64,000 bases of DNA from Chinchilla lanigera (lineage: Eukaryota; Chordata; Mammalia; Rodentia; Chinchillidae): NCBI RefSeq assembly GCF_000276665.1, contig NW_004955473.1, positions 9,160,495 to 9,224,494 on the forward strand, written 5' to 3'. The notes under the pieces were generated by a model. The model ran no database searches. It was given only the letters and a program-made list of their open reading frames with translations, and was not told the DNA's origin. Positions 48,010 through 59,990 of the stretch are shown here, piece after piece. The translations under genes and the position numbers were made by a program. Numbering within the stretch: the first letter of the stretch is position 1; the number at the start of each line of letters is the position of its first letter.

Positions 48010-48594
48010 ATTAGCTGTGAATCCCAAATAAAAATAAGGCAAACTAAGATCACTATTTGAAAAAAAAAATTAACATGTCATTAACTTGATGTTTATTTTA
48101 CAGTTTAAATTTCCTTTCATTAAAGAAGATTTCCCTGATTCTTCATCCCACTTCAGGTTTCAAGTATATGTTCTCATAGACATTTTGCTAAGCAAACTTC
48201 ACAGCTCATATTAAAATTTGAACTTAATAATTAATACTATTGTATTATAATATTTGCCATGACTTTTTCAGTCAGACTGTATGATTTAAAATAGTAGGTG
48301 TTATGGTTGACATTATTGAGTGGTTTAGCCCTAGACAGAAAAAAAATGCTTGGCTCATACAAGGTTTTGAATAGATTTACGAGTCAGCAATACATGTAAT
48401 TTGGCTCTTATAAGTGACAATGCGAGGCCATGGTCTACATAAATTCCTATCCTGACCCCAAAAATAAAACACATAACCATATAGTTGTGTGACCTTGGCA
48501 GTCTCTCTTTGTTTCATTTCTTTCATTTGGGCAAAAGGGTAACAATTACACAAGCAATTTACTGGATTATTACAACACAAGTTGTATGTGTAAT
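48010..48594. other. Unassigned AT-rich DNA
   Basis: No gene. The 87-codon minus frame ending in Cys/Tyr-Ile repeats is driven by the adjacent microsatellite. Confidence 0.4.
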
Positions 48595-48642
48595 AGATAT
48601 ATATATATATATATATGTACACACACGCACACACACACACAC
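48595..48642. repeat. (TA)n-(CA)n microsatellite
   Basis: About nine TA units, then gtacacacacgcacacacacacacac, directly abutting a B1. Confidence 0.95.
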
Positions 48643-48797
48643 AAATCGGGCATAGTGGTGCACACCTCTAATCCCAGCACTCAGGGGGCTTAAGCAGGAA
48701 GATTGCGGTGCGTTCAAAACCAGCATGCACTACATAGTGAGTTCAATGCCAGCCTGAGCTACATAGCAACATACTTTCTGAAATAAATAAAAAACCT
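48643..48797 (+). mobile_element. B1-type SINE with 29-bp internal duplication
   Basis: cgggcatagtggtgcacacc, taatcccagcactcaggggg. The two 29-bp segments start gttcaaaaccagcatgcact and gttcaatgccagcctgagct and are adjacent. Tail (AAAT)n. Confidence 0.93.
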
Positions 48798-49335
48798 CAC
48801 CAATAAAAGTAATTATTGCATGAATGATATGATTTGTACAAAATAATTATAACTGTACTTACATAATACACATATGCTGACATACTTTTCTGCAGATAGT
48901 GTTAGATAAATGTATAATATTAAATTTATTAAATGAGCTTTCAAAAGATTTTACTAGTAAGCAAATATTAAAATCATTGAAATGGCATTTATAGCTTTTG
49001 CCCAATAAGAATAATGTAACACTACCCAATGATTTACTGGGTAAAAAAGTATAAATGTATTTTGTATACATGTTTAAGGAACATAGTGTCACATGTCCTT
49101 TCTAGAGAACAACTAAATTTACTTAAACCTGTTTTTACCCATTAGAAAATCAATCCTATCTCTAGATATTTTACAATAAAATGTTAATGGATGTGTATAG
49201 TTCTAAATGTCAACATCTATAAGAGTAACATTTTAAATGAACAAAATCAATGATAATGGAACATTTACTAGAAATTAAATAATACCTATATCCATGCAAA
49301 AGAATAATATAACACCTTTAAAAGTCATATGAAAT
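48798..49335. other. Unassigned AT-rich DNA
   Basis: No gene or recognised repeat. Confidence 0.4.
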
Positions 49336-49339
49336 GGGA

Positions 49340-49420
49340 TTTTTTGGTACCAGGAATAGAACATACGGCCTCACTTTTTATTGGGGAAATAAAATTTGCC
49401 ACTGAGCCACATCTTCAGCC
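49340..49420 (-). mobile_element. ID-derived SINE, old
   Basis: Poly-T, ggtaccaggaatagaacata, gccactgagccacatcttca. A 20-bp interruption replaces the middle ('tttttattggggaaataaaa'). Diverged. Confidence 0.78.
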
Positions 49421-50300
49421 CAAATTTTCTGTTAGTTGAAGTATATAATGTGTGAAAAGGTGTTTGTGTTTTTACATTAATATAGTTTACTGAAATAAAT
49501 GTATGTAGTTATATATTTCTAGAAAAAGGAAGAGTATGATATGATCTTAGTATTATTTTTGATTGATATTCTTATTCTCTCTTCTTGCTTTTCTTTATTT
49601 TTCCAATTCTTAACATTGAATATACAGTTCTATATTCATAAAAACAACAAATTCTGGTAAAAAGATAAAGACAACTCAGAGTCTATTTTCAAAATAAAAC
49701 TTGCCAGTAAAACTATGAAATAATTCTCTTTTATGCTGGCATAACTTTGCCTAAGTTTGTTGTTTACATTTTCACATAGCACTGGCCTCTGGAGAAAAGT
49801 AGAAATCAAAATGTATATAACTTAGATAAAAAATAAGACATCACAAAATAATACAATTATTGATTCAATAGATTATTTACATACTGAAAGTTCTGTGAAG
49901 GATGCATATGCTATATATATTCAGATGTGTAGTGTATGTATGGAGTGTATGTGTACATATTAATGTATGTACTCAGCTAAAATGAATTTGGGAATTTGAG
50001 TATTTCTGAAAATCACTTAGCACCAATGACTAATCAAAGAAGTAATAAGTAATTTCAAAGCTAGTGAATCAGAAGTTAAAAACTATTTTTTAGAATAAAA
50101 TATATTTCAATTGTAAAGGGAAATACAGTAATTTCACAGGGAAGAAATAATAAATGCACAATAGACATCATTTTAACTGATGAAAATCACCATTTGCAGC
50201 ACTGGATCAGATAAATGTCATGCACTTGGAAGTGATTCTCTGCAGAGAACCAACATCACTTTTGAGACATATTTGTGAAAATGCACTACTAAACTTCATT
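49421..50300. other. Unassigned AT-rich DNA
   Basis: No gene or recognised repeat. Confidence 0.4.
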
Positions 50301-50590
50301 TTTTGAGGAACACTAGACAAATCCAAATTGAGAAGCATTCTAAAAATTAACTGCCATGTGCTTAAAAAATGTCAAGGTCAAGAAAGAGGGAAAAAGTGGA
50401 GGAATTTTCTATAGATTAAATGATATCTAAATGCTAGTTGTCAGTGTGATTGTGTTTTGCATCCTAAACTAAAAAACGTAGCTTTCAAATTCATTACAGA
50501 AACAATTGGTTAAAGTTGAACATATTCTGAGCTATTATTAAATTTTCTCATTTTAATAGTGTATTTTCAGGGTAGGGCAATGTTATATAA
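50300..50590 (+). mobile_element. Possible ancient L1M-type 3' segment
   Basis: 'aatccaaattgagaagcattctaaaaattaactgccatgtgc' and 'aaaatgtcaaggtcaagaaagagggaaaaagtgg' resemble the same ancient repeat seen at 21500-22170. Weak. Confidence 0.4.
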
Positions 50591-51872
50591 CAGAATATCC
50601 TTACTGAAAAATATCTTTAATTTAAATTTGCTAACACAACTTATGATGATATACAAAGAACAATATTGGCAATTACTTGGGTATTATTAAAGGTTCCCTA
50701 TAATAGATACAAATAGAATTTAACAATAAATATAAAATAAAGAAAACACTACAAAATCTTCACCTTTTTGACATTAACCTGAGATCCTAAATTATTCACA
50801 TTGCTAGAAGAGGGTCAGATTAAACTAGGTTAACTTTGGATACAATTCAAATGGCTTTGAAAATTGATATATGCATCAGAAATATTATATGATGTATATT
50901 TATTGCGCAAAATATATAATGTTCTCAAATATCAAACAATGACATGTTATTACTTGTTTATTTTTCCTTGCATATCAGTTTTCATTAATACTATTTCCTC
51001 TAGAATTTCTGTGTTGCAATGTCACATCTACCATTCATTTTTTCTACACTTGGAGACTGTAAGTTTATTAGCAGCTATTTATGCTTACCTATAGATTTCC
51101 TTTCCATTTCATTACCTTCTACATCCACTCTGGTCACTGTCTTCCTTCATTTCCAAGTGACCATCAAAACTCCTATGTTTCATATTTTGAGAAAACATCT
51201 ACTCTGTTTATTTCAAAGAAGAAGTTTTATCCCTGGTTTCACTTTTGGAAATAATATTCTTTATTAGTGGTTAAGTATTCTTTTATTCATCAATTTATTT
51301 ATTGAGTATGATACATTTACATACTACAGTTAAGAAATGGTAAAAGGTTATAGAATTTTGCATTCCTGAAAAATATGAAATACAATTTTGATAGTATCAA
51401 GCTGTCAAAACAAAGGAAATTTAAATTATATGGTGTTTTGTTAAGACTGCTGATTACCATGTCCTTTAGACATCATTTATATAGTTTAAATAACCCCACT
51501 TTAAATGATGAGTTTAGAGTTAGGTGGCTGCAAGGAGAGAAGTGTCATTTTATCAGTGCTAAGAAGGAGCTCAGGTAACAGCATATAAACATCATCATAA
51601 TCATCATCATTATCATCAGCTATAGCAACATTGTTGCCTATAGAGACAGTAATACAACCAATAAAAAAATCCTTTGGTGTGAAAAGCCATAGCTTCAATC
51701 AAAAGAATAAATATTTATTTCTTCAGTAACAAAAGTACAAATGAAAAAGAAAGGAAATTAACGCAAATGTTACATAAACTATAGAGAAGAAATATTATTT
51801 CCTACACAGAAAGCCAAAGGACTAAATAAATTATTGTAGCATATTTGTCTTCCGGGTTTGTACCACATTCGG
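50591..51872. other. Unassigned DNA with (ATC)n tract
   Basis: No gene. A short imperfect (ATC/TCA)n microsatellite is at 51588-51620. Frames of 76 and 82 codons at 50864-51267 show no domain. Confidence 0.45.
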
Positions 51873-52258
51873 TGTATGGTTTATATCTGGGTGCCCCTCC
51901 AAATTCTCATGTGCTCAAAGTCAGGGATTTTGAAAAACAATTGGATTATGGGGGTTTTAGCTCACTCAGTGCTAGGAGGTGGTGTCTGGCCAGAAGATGT
52001 AGAGCATTGGAATGTGTCCTGGAAACCTTTATCCCTCCACCCCTTGGCTCAGCCCATCTCTCTTTGCTTCTAGGCCACCATACCATAATCAGATTTTCTT
52101 CTACCAGAGCCCTCTGCTCTGCCACCTGGCCTTGGAGCCAATCAACTATGGGCAGAAACCTCTACAAACTATGATCTAAAGTAAACATGTTCTCTTTTAA
52201 GTTATGTGTGTGTGTGTGACAGTTATTGTGTTCCAATGAAGAAGAAAATTACTGAAAT
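51873..52258 (+). mobile_element. MaLR 5' LTR
   Basis: Starts tgtatggtttatatctgg, with 'ctccaaattctcatgtgctcaaag', 'gaggtggtgtctggccagaag', 'ccttggagccaatcaactatgg', a degenerate polyadenylation region and a (TG)n stretch before its end near 52258. Paired with 53325-53678. Target duplication not resolved. Confidence 0.85.
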
Positions 52259-53324
52259 ATAATTTGGTACCATACAAGTGAGTCATTGCTGTGACACTGC
52301 CTGACCATGTGGGTCAGAACCCTTTGGAATTGGCTTGTGGAAAGAGTTTGGAAAGGTTTGGACAGTCCAATTAGGGCCTGCAATATTGACAAAGAGGAGC
52401 ACTTGATAGGTAAAAAGATTAACGTTCAAAGGGAGCCTAGCACTTCACAACAGGACAATAGGAAAGACTTGAGACATGTGTGAAATCAGCAAGGCCACAC
52501 ACATCATAACCTCAAGGGTGAAAAACTTCAAAGCTTACTTTGAAAAGAGGTTCCTGGGACATGGTGTTCCAGAATGGCTGCCTAGAGAATTTGTTCGCTG
52601 GGATTACATTCACCATGCAGGTCTTCAATGGCCCCTGCAGCCATGATGCAAAAGACCTTATTAGTGCTTTAGCTATTAGCAGAACGTGGCATCATCCTTA
52701 TAGTGCTAGTCTTATGGGCATGATGAATGCAACAGCTTTGGGGTCAGAAAAAGACCTGAGATGTTAGGCAGTGTGCCTCTGAGAGGGCAGTGTGTTAAAC
52801 TGTGAGAGTGAAGACAAAAGTGCAGTGAAAACTCCAGGACACTGGAAAAGCGAAGAACCTGGAATGTCTGAGGAAAGCTACAAAGAGTAAGCAAAGCTCA
52901 CCCAAGAGAGAGGCCATAAGGACTACAATTACTGGCAGTGTCACAGAGGTGGGTCCACCTAAGAACTTTGGAGTTCCCATCTTACCACGACATGGCCTGT
53001 GTACTGGATATGGAACTGTGGGATTTGTGCTTGCCCTGCTAAGGTTTCAGCCTTGCTTTGGTCCCATTTCTTTCTATCTTCCTATATTTCCCTTTTGGAG
53101 TGGGAATATTCTTCTTGTGCCTTCATATATCAGCAGTGTTTAACTTTCTTTTGATTTTTATAGGGAATGACAGCTAAAAGTTTGCAGTAAATCTCAAAGC
53201 AGACATTGGAGTTGGACTTTTCAGCAATGCTGAAATGCCTAGGACTTTGGCAACTCTTAGAGAGTCTAAAATATGTCTTCATAAAAAGATATACATTAAT
53301 CTTTGGGGGGATACAAGTGAGAAA
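52259..53324 (+). mobile_element. MaLR internal region (non-coding relic)
   Basis: Lies between two related LTRs. Text such as 'ggtttggacagtccaattagggcctgcaatattgac', 'gagagaggccataaggactacaattac' and 'aagactttggcaactc'-type sequence fits ERVL-MaLR internal sequence. Frames of 60-75 codons are open but no retroviral gene survives. About 1.07 kb, as expected for a MaLR lacking pol and env. Confidence 0.78.
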
Positions 53325-53678
53325 TGTTATAGTTTATACGTAGATGTCTCCCCAAAGCCTCATATGCTGAAAGGCAGAACTTTTGAAAGATGACTGCATT
53401 ATGTGGGTTTATAATTGACTTGTTGATAGGCAGTGGGTCTGCTTAGGAGAGGCAGGTAACTGCAGTGTCATCTGAGTTTTCCCCCTCACTCCCAGCTCAG
53501 CACTTCTCTCCCTACTATTCGGTAGCTTTTTTGGCATGCACCGATGCCATGCCATTTTGAATTGGAGCCACTCAACCGTGGGCTAAAATATCTGGAAACT
53601 GTGAGCCAAAATAAACTTTTCCTCTAGGTTATGGGTGTTGAGTAAAGTGTCCTAAAAACAGGGAAAGTGACCAAGACA
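53325..53678 (+). mobile_element. MaLR 3' LTR
   Basis: Starts tgttatagtttatacgtaga, 'caaagcctcatatgctgaaag', 'ccattttgaattggagccac', aataaa in 'ccaaaataaacttttcc', ends gaccaagaca. Same order as the 5' LTR but clearly diverged from it, so the insertion is old. Confidence 0.85.
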
Positions 53679-53864
53679 ATTGTCTATGTCTCCAATTGTT
53701 ATGATGAATTTTATGTACCAACCTGAATACGTTTCTACTAGAAAAACTTTTAAAGGTATACATGTTGTAACTCCAAGAAAGTTCTGTGGCTCGTATCCCC
53801 AAATATTCTAAGTTGCATGTTATATTTGACTCTCTCATTCTCTTAACATTCAAAATTGTATCTC

Positions 53865-54550
53865 AAAACACTAAAAATAAAATGGCGATATGACCCAGCA
53901 ATCTCTGTGCAGTGTATATATCCCAAAGACTTGAAAGCAGTATCTCAAATAGATATTTGCATACCCATATTTATACTATGTTTAGTCATAATACCCAAGA
54001 GGGGCAAGTAACTCAATTCTCTCTCAATGGGTGAATGGATAAATACAGTGTGGTATATTCAAACAATGAGTGTTTTTCAATACTAAACAGGAAGGAAATT
54101 CTGACATGTGCTAAAACATAGATGGGCCTTGAGAACATTATGTCAAGTAACACATGCCAGCCATAAAAAATTCAAAAATTTATACTTCAGATGTGTTAAT
54201 ATATACGTACCAACTCCCTACAATTAATGAGGTCATTCTGTACTGTAAACAGGTGCAAATAAAATAAAAATCTGAAAAAAATCCAAATATATAAGGCATA
54301 TAACATAAAATTAACAGGAACAGAGAGTATAATGGCTTGACCGCTATGATTTTGGGAAGAGTGGAAGAAGAAACATAACTGTTTAGTAAGTTCAGACTTT
54401 TAGTCTTCAGCATAAAGAATTCCAGAAATTTATCACACAATAGTGTGAATACATTTAACACTACTAAATTGTACGCTTGAAATGCTCAGTGTTATGTCAC
54501 ATATTTGTATCATATTTTTTAAATTGTGAAGTTTCATGCAACTGTAAATA
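53865..54550 (+). mobile_element. Old sense L1 ORF2 C-terminus and 3' UTR
   Basis: 'gcgatatgacccagcaatctctgtgcagtgtatatatccc', 'caatgggtgaatggataaatacagtgtggtatattcaaacaatg', and a 3' tail 'ctaaattgtacgcttgaaatg'. Frames broken. Confidence 0.85.
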
Positions 54551-54944
54551 TCTGTTCTTTTCTATGCTACTCTACTCTGATTTCTTCAAAAATGAGCCAT
54601 TGAAACAAGGATTGGAGGACTAAATTAGTACACTACAATTGGCACTTCTTAGACAGAATGTGCCAGTCTTACTGTCATGGGCTTTAAGAATAATATTTAT
54701 GGTATTTATAGATTAGAAGTTTTTAGAAATGTTTTCCTCAAGAATATATAATATTTATAAGAATATATCATAGATACTCTTATTAGAATGAGTCAATTTA
54801 CCTATGATATACTAATTCTCTCAATAATTTATTAGCTAAGAATTTGCATCATACACTAGCAGAAAACATATTACATACCACAAATGTTATAATCTAGCAT
54901 AGTCCAAAACAGTAAAACAAAATAAATATACACTGATTTAAAAT
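54551..54944. other. Unassigned AT-rich DNA
   Basis: No gene or recognised repeat. Confidence 0.4.
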
Positions 54945-55055
54945 ACAAGTACTTTACCTCTGTAATTCCGACACTCTCAGGGTAAGAAGAAGGATTATGG
55001 GCTTGAGACCAGCTTGAGCTGCATAAAGAAATCATATCTCAGAGAAAAAATAAGT
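54945..55055 (+). mobile_element. Old B1-type SINE fragment
   Basis: 'tacctctgtaattccgacactctcagg', 'gggcttgagaccagcttgagctgcataaag', 'tatctcagagaaaaaata' keep the B1 order with many changes. Confidence 0.75.
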
Positions 55056-56425
55056 GAGTAAAATAAAAATGAATGAAATCCATAAAAATAAATGTGCAGC
55101 AGTGTATCCCATTTATAGAGAATTTTTAAATTAAATTTTAAAGGGAATTCTTTTCTTCTGGAAGAATAATTTTAGTTGAACTGAAATTACTGTATTCATT
55201 TGATTTTGATGGACCCATTGAAAATTTGCATTTTCATTGATTTAGTTTGTTGTTTTAGGGGGAAAGTAACACACATGACCATTTCATGAGTCTTCCTGTT
55301 CTCCACATTCAGTAAACTCTTTACAGGTCTGTAAGAAAATGAAAAAGATTTCCATATGGTTATTGTCAGTCATTTATTGAACTGAATATCAGTTCTTGCT
55401 ATTTGATATCACTCTGATCCCACTCTAAATGAACTTAGTAAGCAGAAATTTAGGTTTATAAAATCTATGACTCAAGCAGTGGCTGCTCATTTCATTCATC
55501 CTAAATTATATACTTCTGTATTATAATTTAAGGAAAATTAAATCTTTATACATGTCCTCAGTAACAGGTTCGCTATATTGCTGCCTCTCTTCAATTGAAG
55601 AGCATCACATATGCAAAACTGAGGAAGTCATGCTTATTAATCACTGCAGTGCCTTTAGTTAAAGGCATTAAGAAGAATGTATTACATGATTTGAGCTTTG
55701 GGTGAGGCTTTAGTTGACCCTTCAAAGTGTCTGGGGCAGCAGTGCTTTGCTTTGGTTTGAATGCTGTTCGGAAAAGGGGCCAGTTCTACAACTAGACAGT
55801 TTAATGACTCTGGACAGCAATAGGAAGGAAGATGAGAGTAAGAAGGTGTAATTGTTTAGAAAGCAGCACTTTGTTAAGTTCGTATAATGAAATTCTCATG
55901 TAAGTGGTTCGTTTTATATACGTTGTTAGAGTTAGAAGTGGTCGAACACGTTTATGTAAACCATAATATGAGAAAATTTGTCTTAAGAATGAGAATAAAC
56001 ATTGCAGGAATGAATACTAGCGACATTAACAAACTTTTCAGGAGCTAGGATAATTCAGATCTGGAAGGTTTGCTTGAATAAGTGATCAAAAGGTGAAAAA
56101 AAAGAGAAACTCAGGAAATAATTTGGAAAGTAAAATCTATGGCACTTGATAACTAGTTATGTACTATGTAAGCGCTAACGGAATCCAAGGAGGACTCTAA
56201 AATCTGAATTATTACTTGAGAATGAATATATTGAGAAAAGGCACAGGGAGTTTAGGGGGAGTGAATGGATGTTGGGAGAAAGACACGGAGTACACGCAAA
56301 GGATGTTTATACCCAAATGTACCTAAAGGGTATTTCAGCACATAGATGAAGACTGAAATAGTAATGGAAGTCTCAGATTAAAAGGGCCCACCCTACAGCT
56401 AATGATTCAAGAGTCATGTCGTTGT
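55056..56425. other. Single-copy DNA with a conserved-element candidate (55560-56060)
   Basis: No repeat recognised. 55560-56060 has balanced composition, no internal repetition and AT-hook/homeobox-like words ('cttattaatcactgc'), unlike the decayed repeats around it. No splice-bounded open frame stands out. Confidence 0.4.
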
Positions 56426-56429
56426 AGCA

Positions 56430-56830
56430 TGTAGTGGTTAAGTTTTATTCTTTTTTATTAGTACACGTCTGTCATACATAATGATTGCATTTATCTTGGG
56501 GAGTTTGTACATGTACATAACACATTTTCATTCTTACTGTCTTTGTCTGCTTCCCCTCCCACCCCTCCCTGCTCTCTCTGACTCTTCTTCCCTTCCCATT
56601 TGCAGAATCTCTATATCCAGTTTTCTTCAACTCTCTTTTAAAATTTCTTTTCCATTCCTTCCCTCCTCCCTCCTCCATCCAGTATTTCCGTACCATTTAA
56701 ATAAGATTTCTCTATGTCCTACCATCTGTATTTTATTTTGCTCTTCATGGAGAAGTTTCTATGTCAGTGTGGCTGGAGCAGAGTGCCAATATTTGGTCAA
56801 ATATTAAAAGTTACTGCAGGTATTCCCGTA
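56430..56830 (-). mobile_element. Antisense L1 3' UTR fragment
   Basis: Same layout as the 3' ends at 10160 and 16895: 'ttattagtacacgtctgtcatacataatgattgca', 'ggggagtttgtacatgtac', then a long pyrimidine-rich run (56570-56690). The opposing 108- and 74-codon frames here are by-products of that run. Confidence 0.78.
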
Positions 56831-57372
56831 AGGATGTTTGTGGAAGAGATGAACATCTCCTTTGGTAATCTTTGAGTAAAGCAGATTGGATAAACCCCAT
56901 TTATTGGGTTAAAGATTTAAATAGAACGTAAAGCCCAGCATCCTCCAAGCAAGAGAATTCTTCAGTATATTGTCTTCATATTTAATTTGAAAAACTGCCT
57001 CTTCTTCATTCTGTAACCGATAGACTTCAGATTGGACCTGCAGCATTGACTCACCAATTCTCTAGCCTGTCAGAAAATTTTGATTTGCTAATCTTCATAA
57101 TCACATGAGCTAATTCCTTACATTAAATGTACATCACTAGCTCTCTTTCTGTGGGGAGTCCTGACCAATGCATATAAGTAGGACTGGTTTGTCATAACCT
57201 ATGGACAAAATGTAGGATATGAAATAAATATTACAATATTTAAGGAGTAGGTGGAGAGAGTGGAGCAGTGGAAAGACAAACTGAGGGAAGTGATACTAAG
57301 CAGCACAAGGAAAACTGCAAATAGTAGTGCCTGAGAATGACTTATAGGACGGTTCTGAGAATTGAATGTAAT
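56831..57372. other. Unassigned single-copy DNA
   Basis: No gene or recognised repeat. Confidence 0.4.
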
Positions 57373-57378
57373 GTGAGG

Positions 57379-57385
<7 letters not shown>

Positions 57386-57421
<36 letters not shown>

Positions 57422-57512
57422 TTTTTTTGGTTTTTCTCTGGTACCGGGAACCGAACTCACAACCTTGCGCTTGCCAGGCAGGCGCTTTGCCGCTGAGCTA
57501 AACCCCCAGCCC
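57386..57512 (-). mobile_element. ID SINE, very young (38-T tail)
   Basis: Uninterrupted run of 38 T (57383-57420), then ctctggtaccgggaaccgaa, ttgcgcttgccaggcaggcg, ctgagctaaacccccagccc. Perfect 13-bp duplication gtgaggtcaattt at 57373-57385 and 57513-57525. Body is close to the consensus of the other young copies. Confidence 0.98.
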
Positions 57513-57659
57513 GTGAGGTCAATTTCTACAAGAAATACAGTAAGATAAGGACTTCATTAAGTGGATTGGATTAACAAGAGGTAGAAGTTGAATCCCTCAA
57601 AGGGTCACTGTCTTTTGAGATGCCAAGACAAAAGAAAATGAAAATAGTGCTTCACATCT

Positions 57660-57815
57660 GCAGAGAACACCACCTACAAACCCCTTTTACTATTTGATTT
57701 GAACTTTATAGTAATGCATTATGAAAGAGAAAGGTACAATTATTCTCACTTTGCATTTGCAGAGCTATAAACTTGAACAAATTTCCCAGTGTTTGAAATT
57801 ACAAATGCCGATGAC
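57660..57815 (+). mobile_element. MIR SINE, ancient
   Basis: 'ttgaactttatagtaatgcattatgaaagagaaaggtacaattattctcactttgcatttgcagagctataaacttgaacaaatttccca' follows the MIR core. Very old, non-autonomous. Confidence 0.65.
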
Positions 57816-58159
57816 AACAGAATAATCCAGGCCCGCAGAAACCTAGTAAAATTCAATTTGCATTGTACGACAAGCAACTTTCACCAAGTACAATAATTAT
57901 AGGGAAGCTACATGTATATTGGCAGAAAATTTCATAATGTCTGACATCAATGAGAATTTAGGGACTTATGGAAACATCTTTTGGTTTAATAATGAAGATT
58001 CCATTCTTTAAAATTTTGTGGAAGGTACTCAGATTTCTGTTCTCCACCAACTTTTAGGATAAATTCCTTATGGTGATTACAACTTAGAACCCAGGCTTAC
58101 TTTGTAAAAACTAATAATAGCTAATAATGACACGATGATTATCTCTGGACATATTATTG

Positions 58160-58330
58160 GACATACTGCTAAGCATCACAGCTATGTTAAATCTTTTAAT
58201 ACTCTCAATAAATTTTTGAGGTGAGTCTAATTATAGCTAATAATATCTGCTAGTGAGAAAACTGAGGGACTCATTATTTAGTTTTCCCAAGGCAATGCTG
58301 CCAAGTAATGGAGAAATTGGGACTGAGACT
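58160..58330 (+). mobile_element. MIR SINE, ancient
   Basis: 'gttaaatcttttaatactctcaataaatttttgaggtgagtctaattata...gagaaaactgagggactcatt...cccaaggcaatgctgccaagtaatggagaa' follows the MIR core and tRNA-unrelated 3' part. Confidence 0.75.
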
Positions 58331-59329
58331 TACTTGTTTACACTATGCTAGTGGCTATTGTCTTCAAACTTCAAAGGAGGTGAAGTTAATTAATTTCATG
58401 AGTAAATGTTTTTATACTGTGCTGTTCCTCTCTCGTGTATGTCCCAGATTTTGATATCAATTCTTCTTTGTGTTCTGTTCATGTATAATAGCACCTTTAG
58501 TTACTTTTCTTGTGCCCCAATCCAACTCATTATTTTTCCTTTTCTAGATATTGCTAAACAATATATAGTCTTTCTTCAGATATGAGGCCTGAATCCATGG
58601 TAAGTCTTATTTGAATTACAGATGCTGGTGTTTTGATACTAAAGACCATGGACTGAAATATTTTAGCAGTGTTGTCATAAAATTATATTATTACTGGTAT
58701 TATGATTATCTTGTGGACTGTGAATAGGAATTTTTTATTTTTATTAAAACAAAAATTCCATGTAAGTCTATTTTGGTCATTAAAAAACGAAAGTAAGATT
58801 CCAAGGACAAAGTGCTTAAACAGCATGTGAAAGGACAATATCCTCCATCTTTGCCTCTCCTATACTCTGAAGGAAAATTGCGATATAGTATTTTCATCAA
58901 TCTTCATCTAAGGCCGTTAAAAACATTAATTTGCTTAATCTATAGGACTGGTGATTACAGCCGTAGAAAAGACTGTCCAGAGCTGTACATTTAAATACCT
59001 TACATAGACTCAGGGTTGATAGGTTTCTGAAACTTCTAACTGCTTAATGTACATTTTCTACTCTGGTACTAATCGATTGGCATTCTTTTGACTCTTTGAT
59101 CTACAATAACACAGAGAAAACTTCACCACCACATTTCAATGACACATTAGATAGACTGAATACTGGAGAGACAGTAGAATGCCTAAACTGGAAGAGAGAA
59201 GATAAGAAGATTTATATCCTTTTTAAATTTTTTTCTTTCAACTCTGCAAAACACAAACAGAATTATATAGCCAGTCATTAAAACCTCTTTATTTTATTAC
59301 ATAGCCCTAGATCAAGATAATTCCTTCTT
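58331..59329. other. Unassigned single-copy DNA
   Basis: No gene or repeat recognised; open frames of 60-64 codons on both strands lack domains. Confidence 0.4.
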
Positions 59330-59990
59330 ACCACAACCCAGATGATGTTGCAGTGCTTCTCCAAGCAGTTCTTTTTCTAATGTTTCATTAGCTTTTTAAA
59401 CTTCTTGCTTTTATACAGAGTATTTTTTTTTGTCTTTATTTCATTTGTCTAGCAAGTGAATGTAATAAGCACCCCTTTGGAAAATCAGCCTGGTTTAAAT
59501 TATGCATTCTTTATACAATGTTCGGGGGAGAATGGTTAACATTTGTAGCCTCATGACTTGCAAATGAAAGAAAATAATAACACTTAGCAAGACATTAGAA
59601 GAACACATTCACCATGAATCATACTGCCCTTGAAGGTGCAGCTTAAAAAAGCAGAGAAATAGATTTGACACCACTTGGACTTGCCGCTCGGACATGCTGC
59701 ATTAAACTGTTCAAAATTAATTTAATCTGAGCAAGGAGAATAATAGCCTCTCAGTTCAAGGCTTCTGATAGCAGTAATTTGCACTCGAAAGTACTTCCAA
59801 AGGGAAAGAATAAATGAAGGGCGACTCTCCAAAACTGAATGAGCAAATGTATTCACTAAATGAAAGCCTCTTGATCACCTTATAAAAGATCATCCAGAAA
59901 AATGACACATTCTATTTCACTTTCTTGAGTAAGAATTTTCTCTTGTGACTGTTCATTTCCTCTGCTTTGGGGAGAGAGTGATCCTTTCTG
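59330..59990. other. Conserved non-coding element candidate
   Basis: Single-copy text with balanced composition, several retained CpGs (gccgctcggac, cactcgaaag, gggcgactc) and developmental-enhancer-like words such as 'aaaattaatttaatctgagc' and 'agcagtaatttgcac'. No open frame, no repeat family. Confidence 0.4.
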
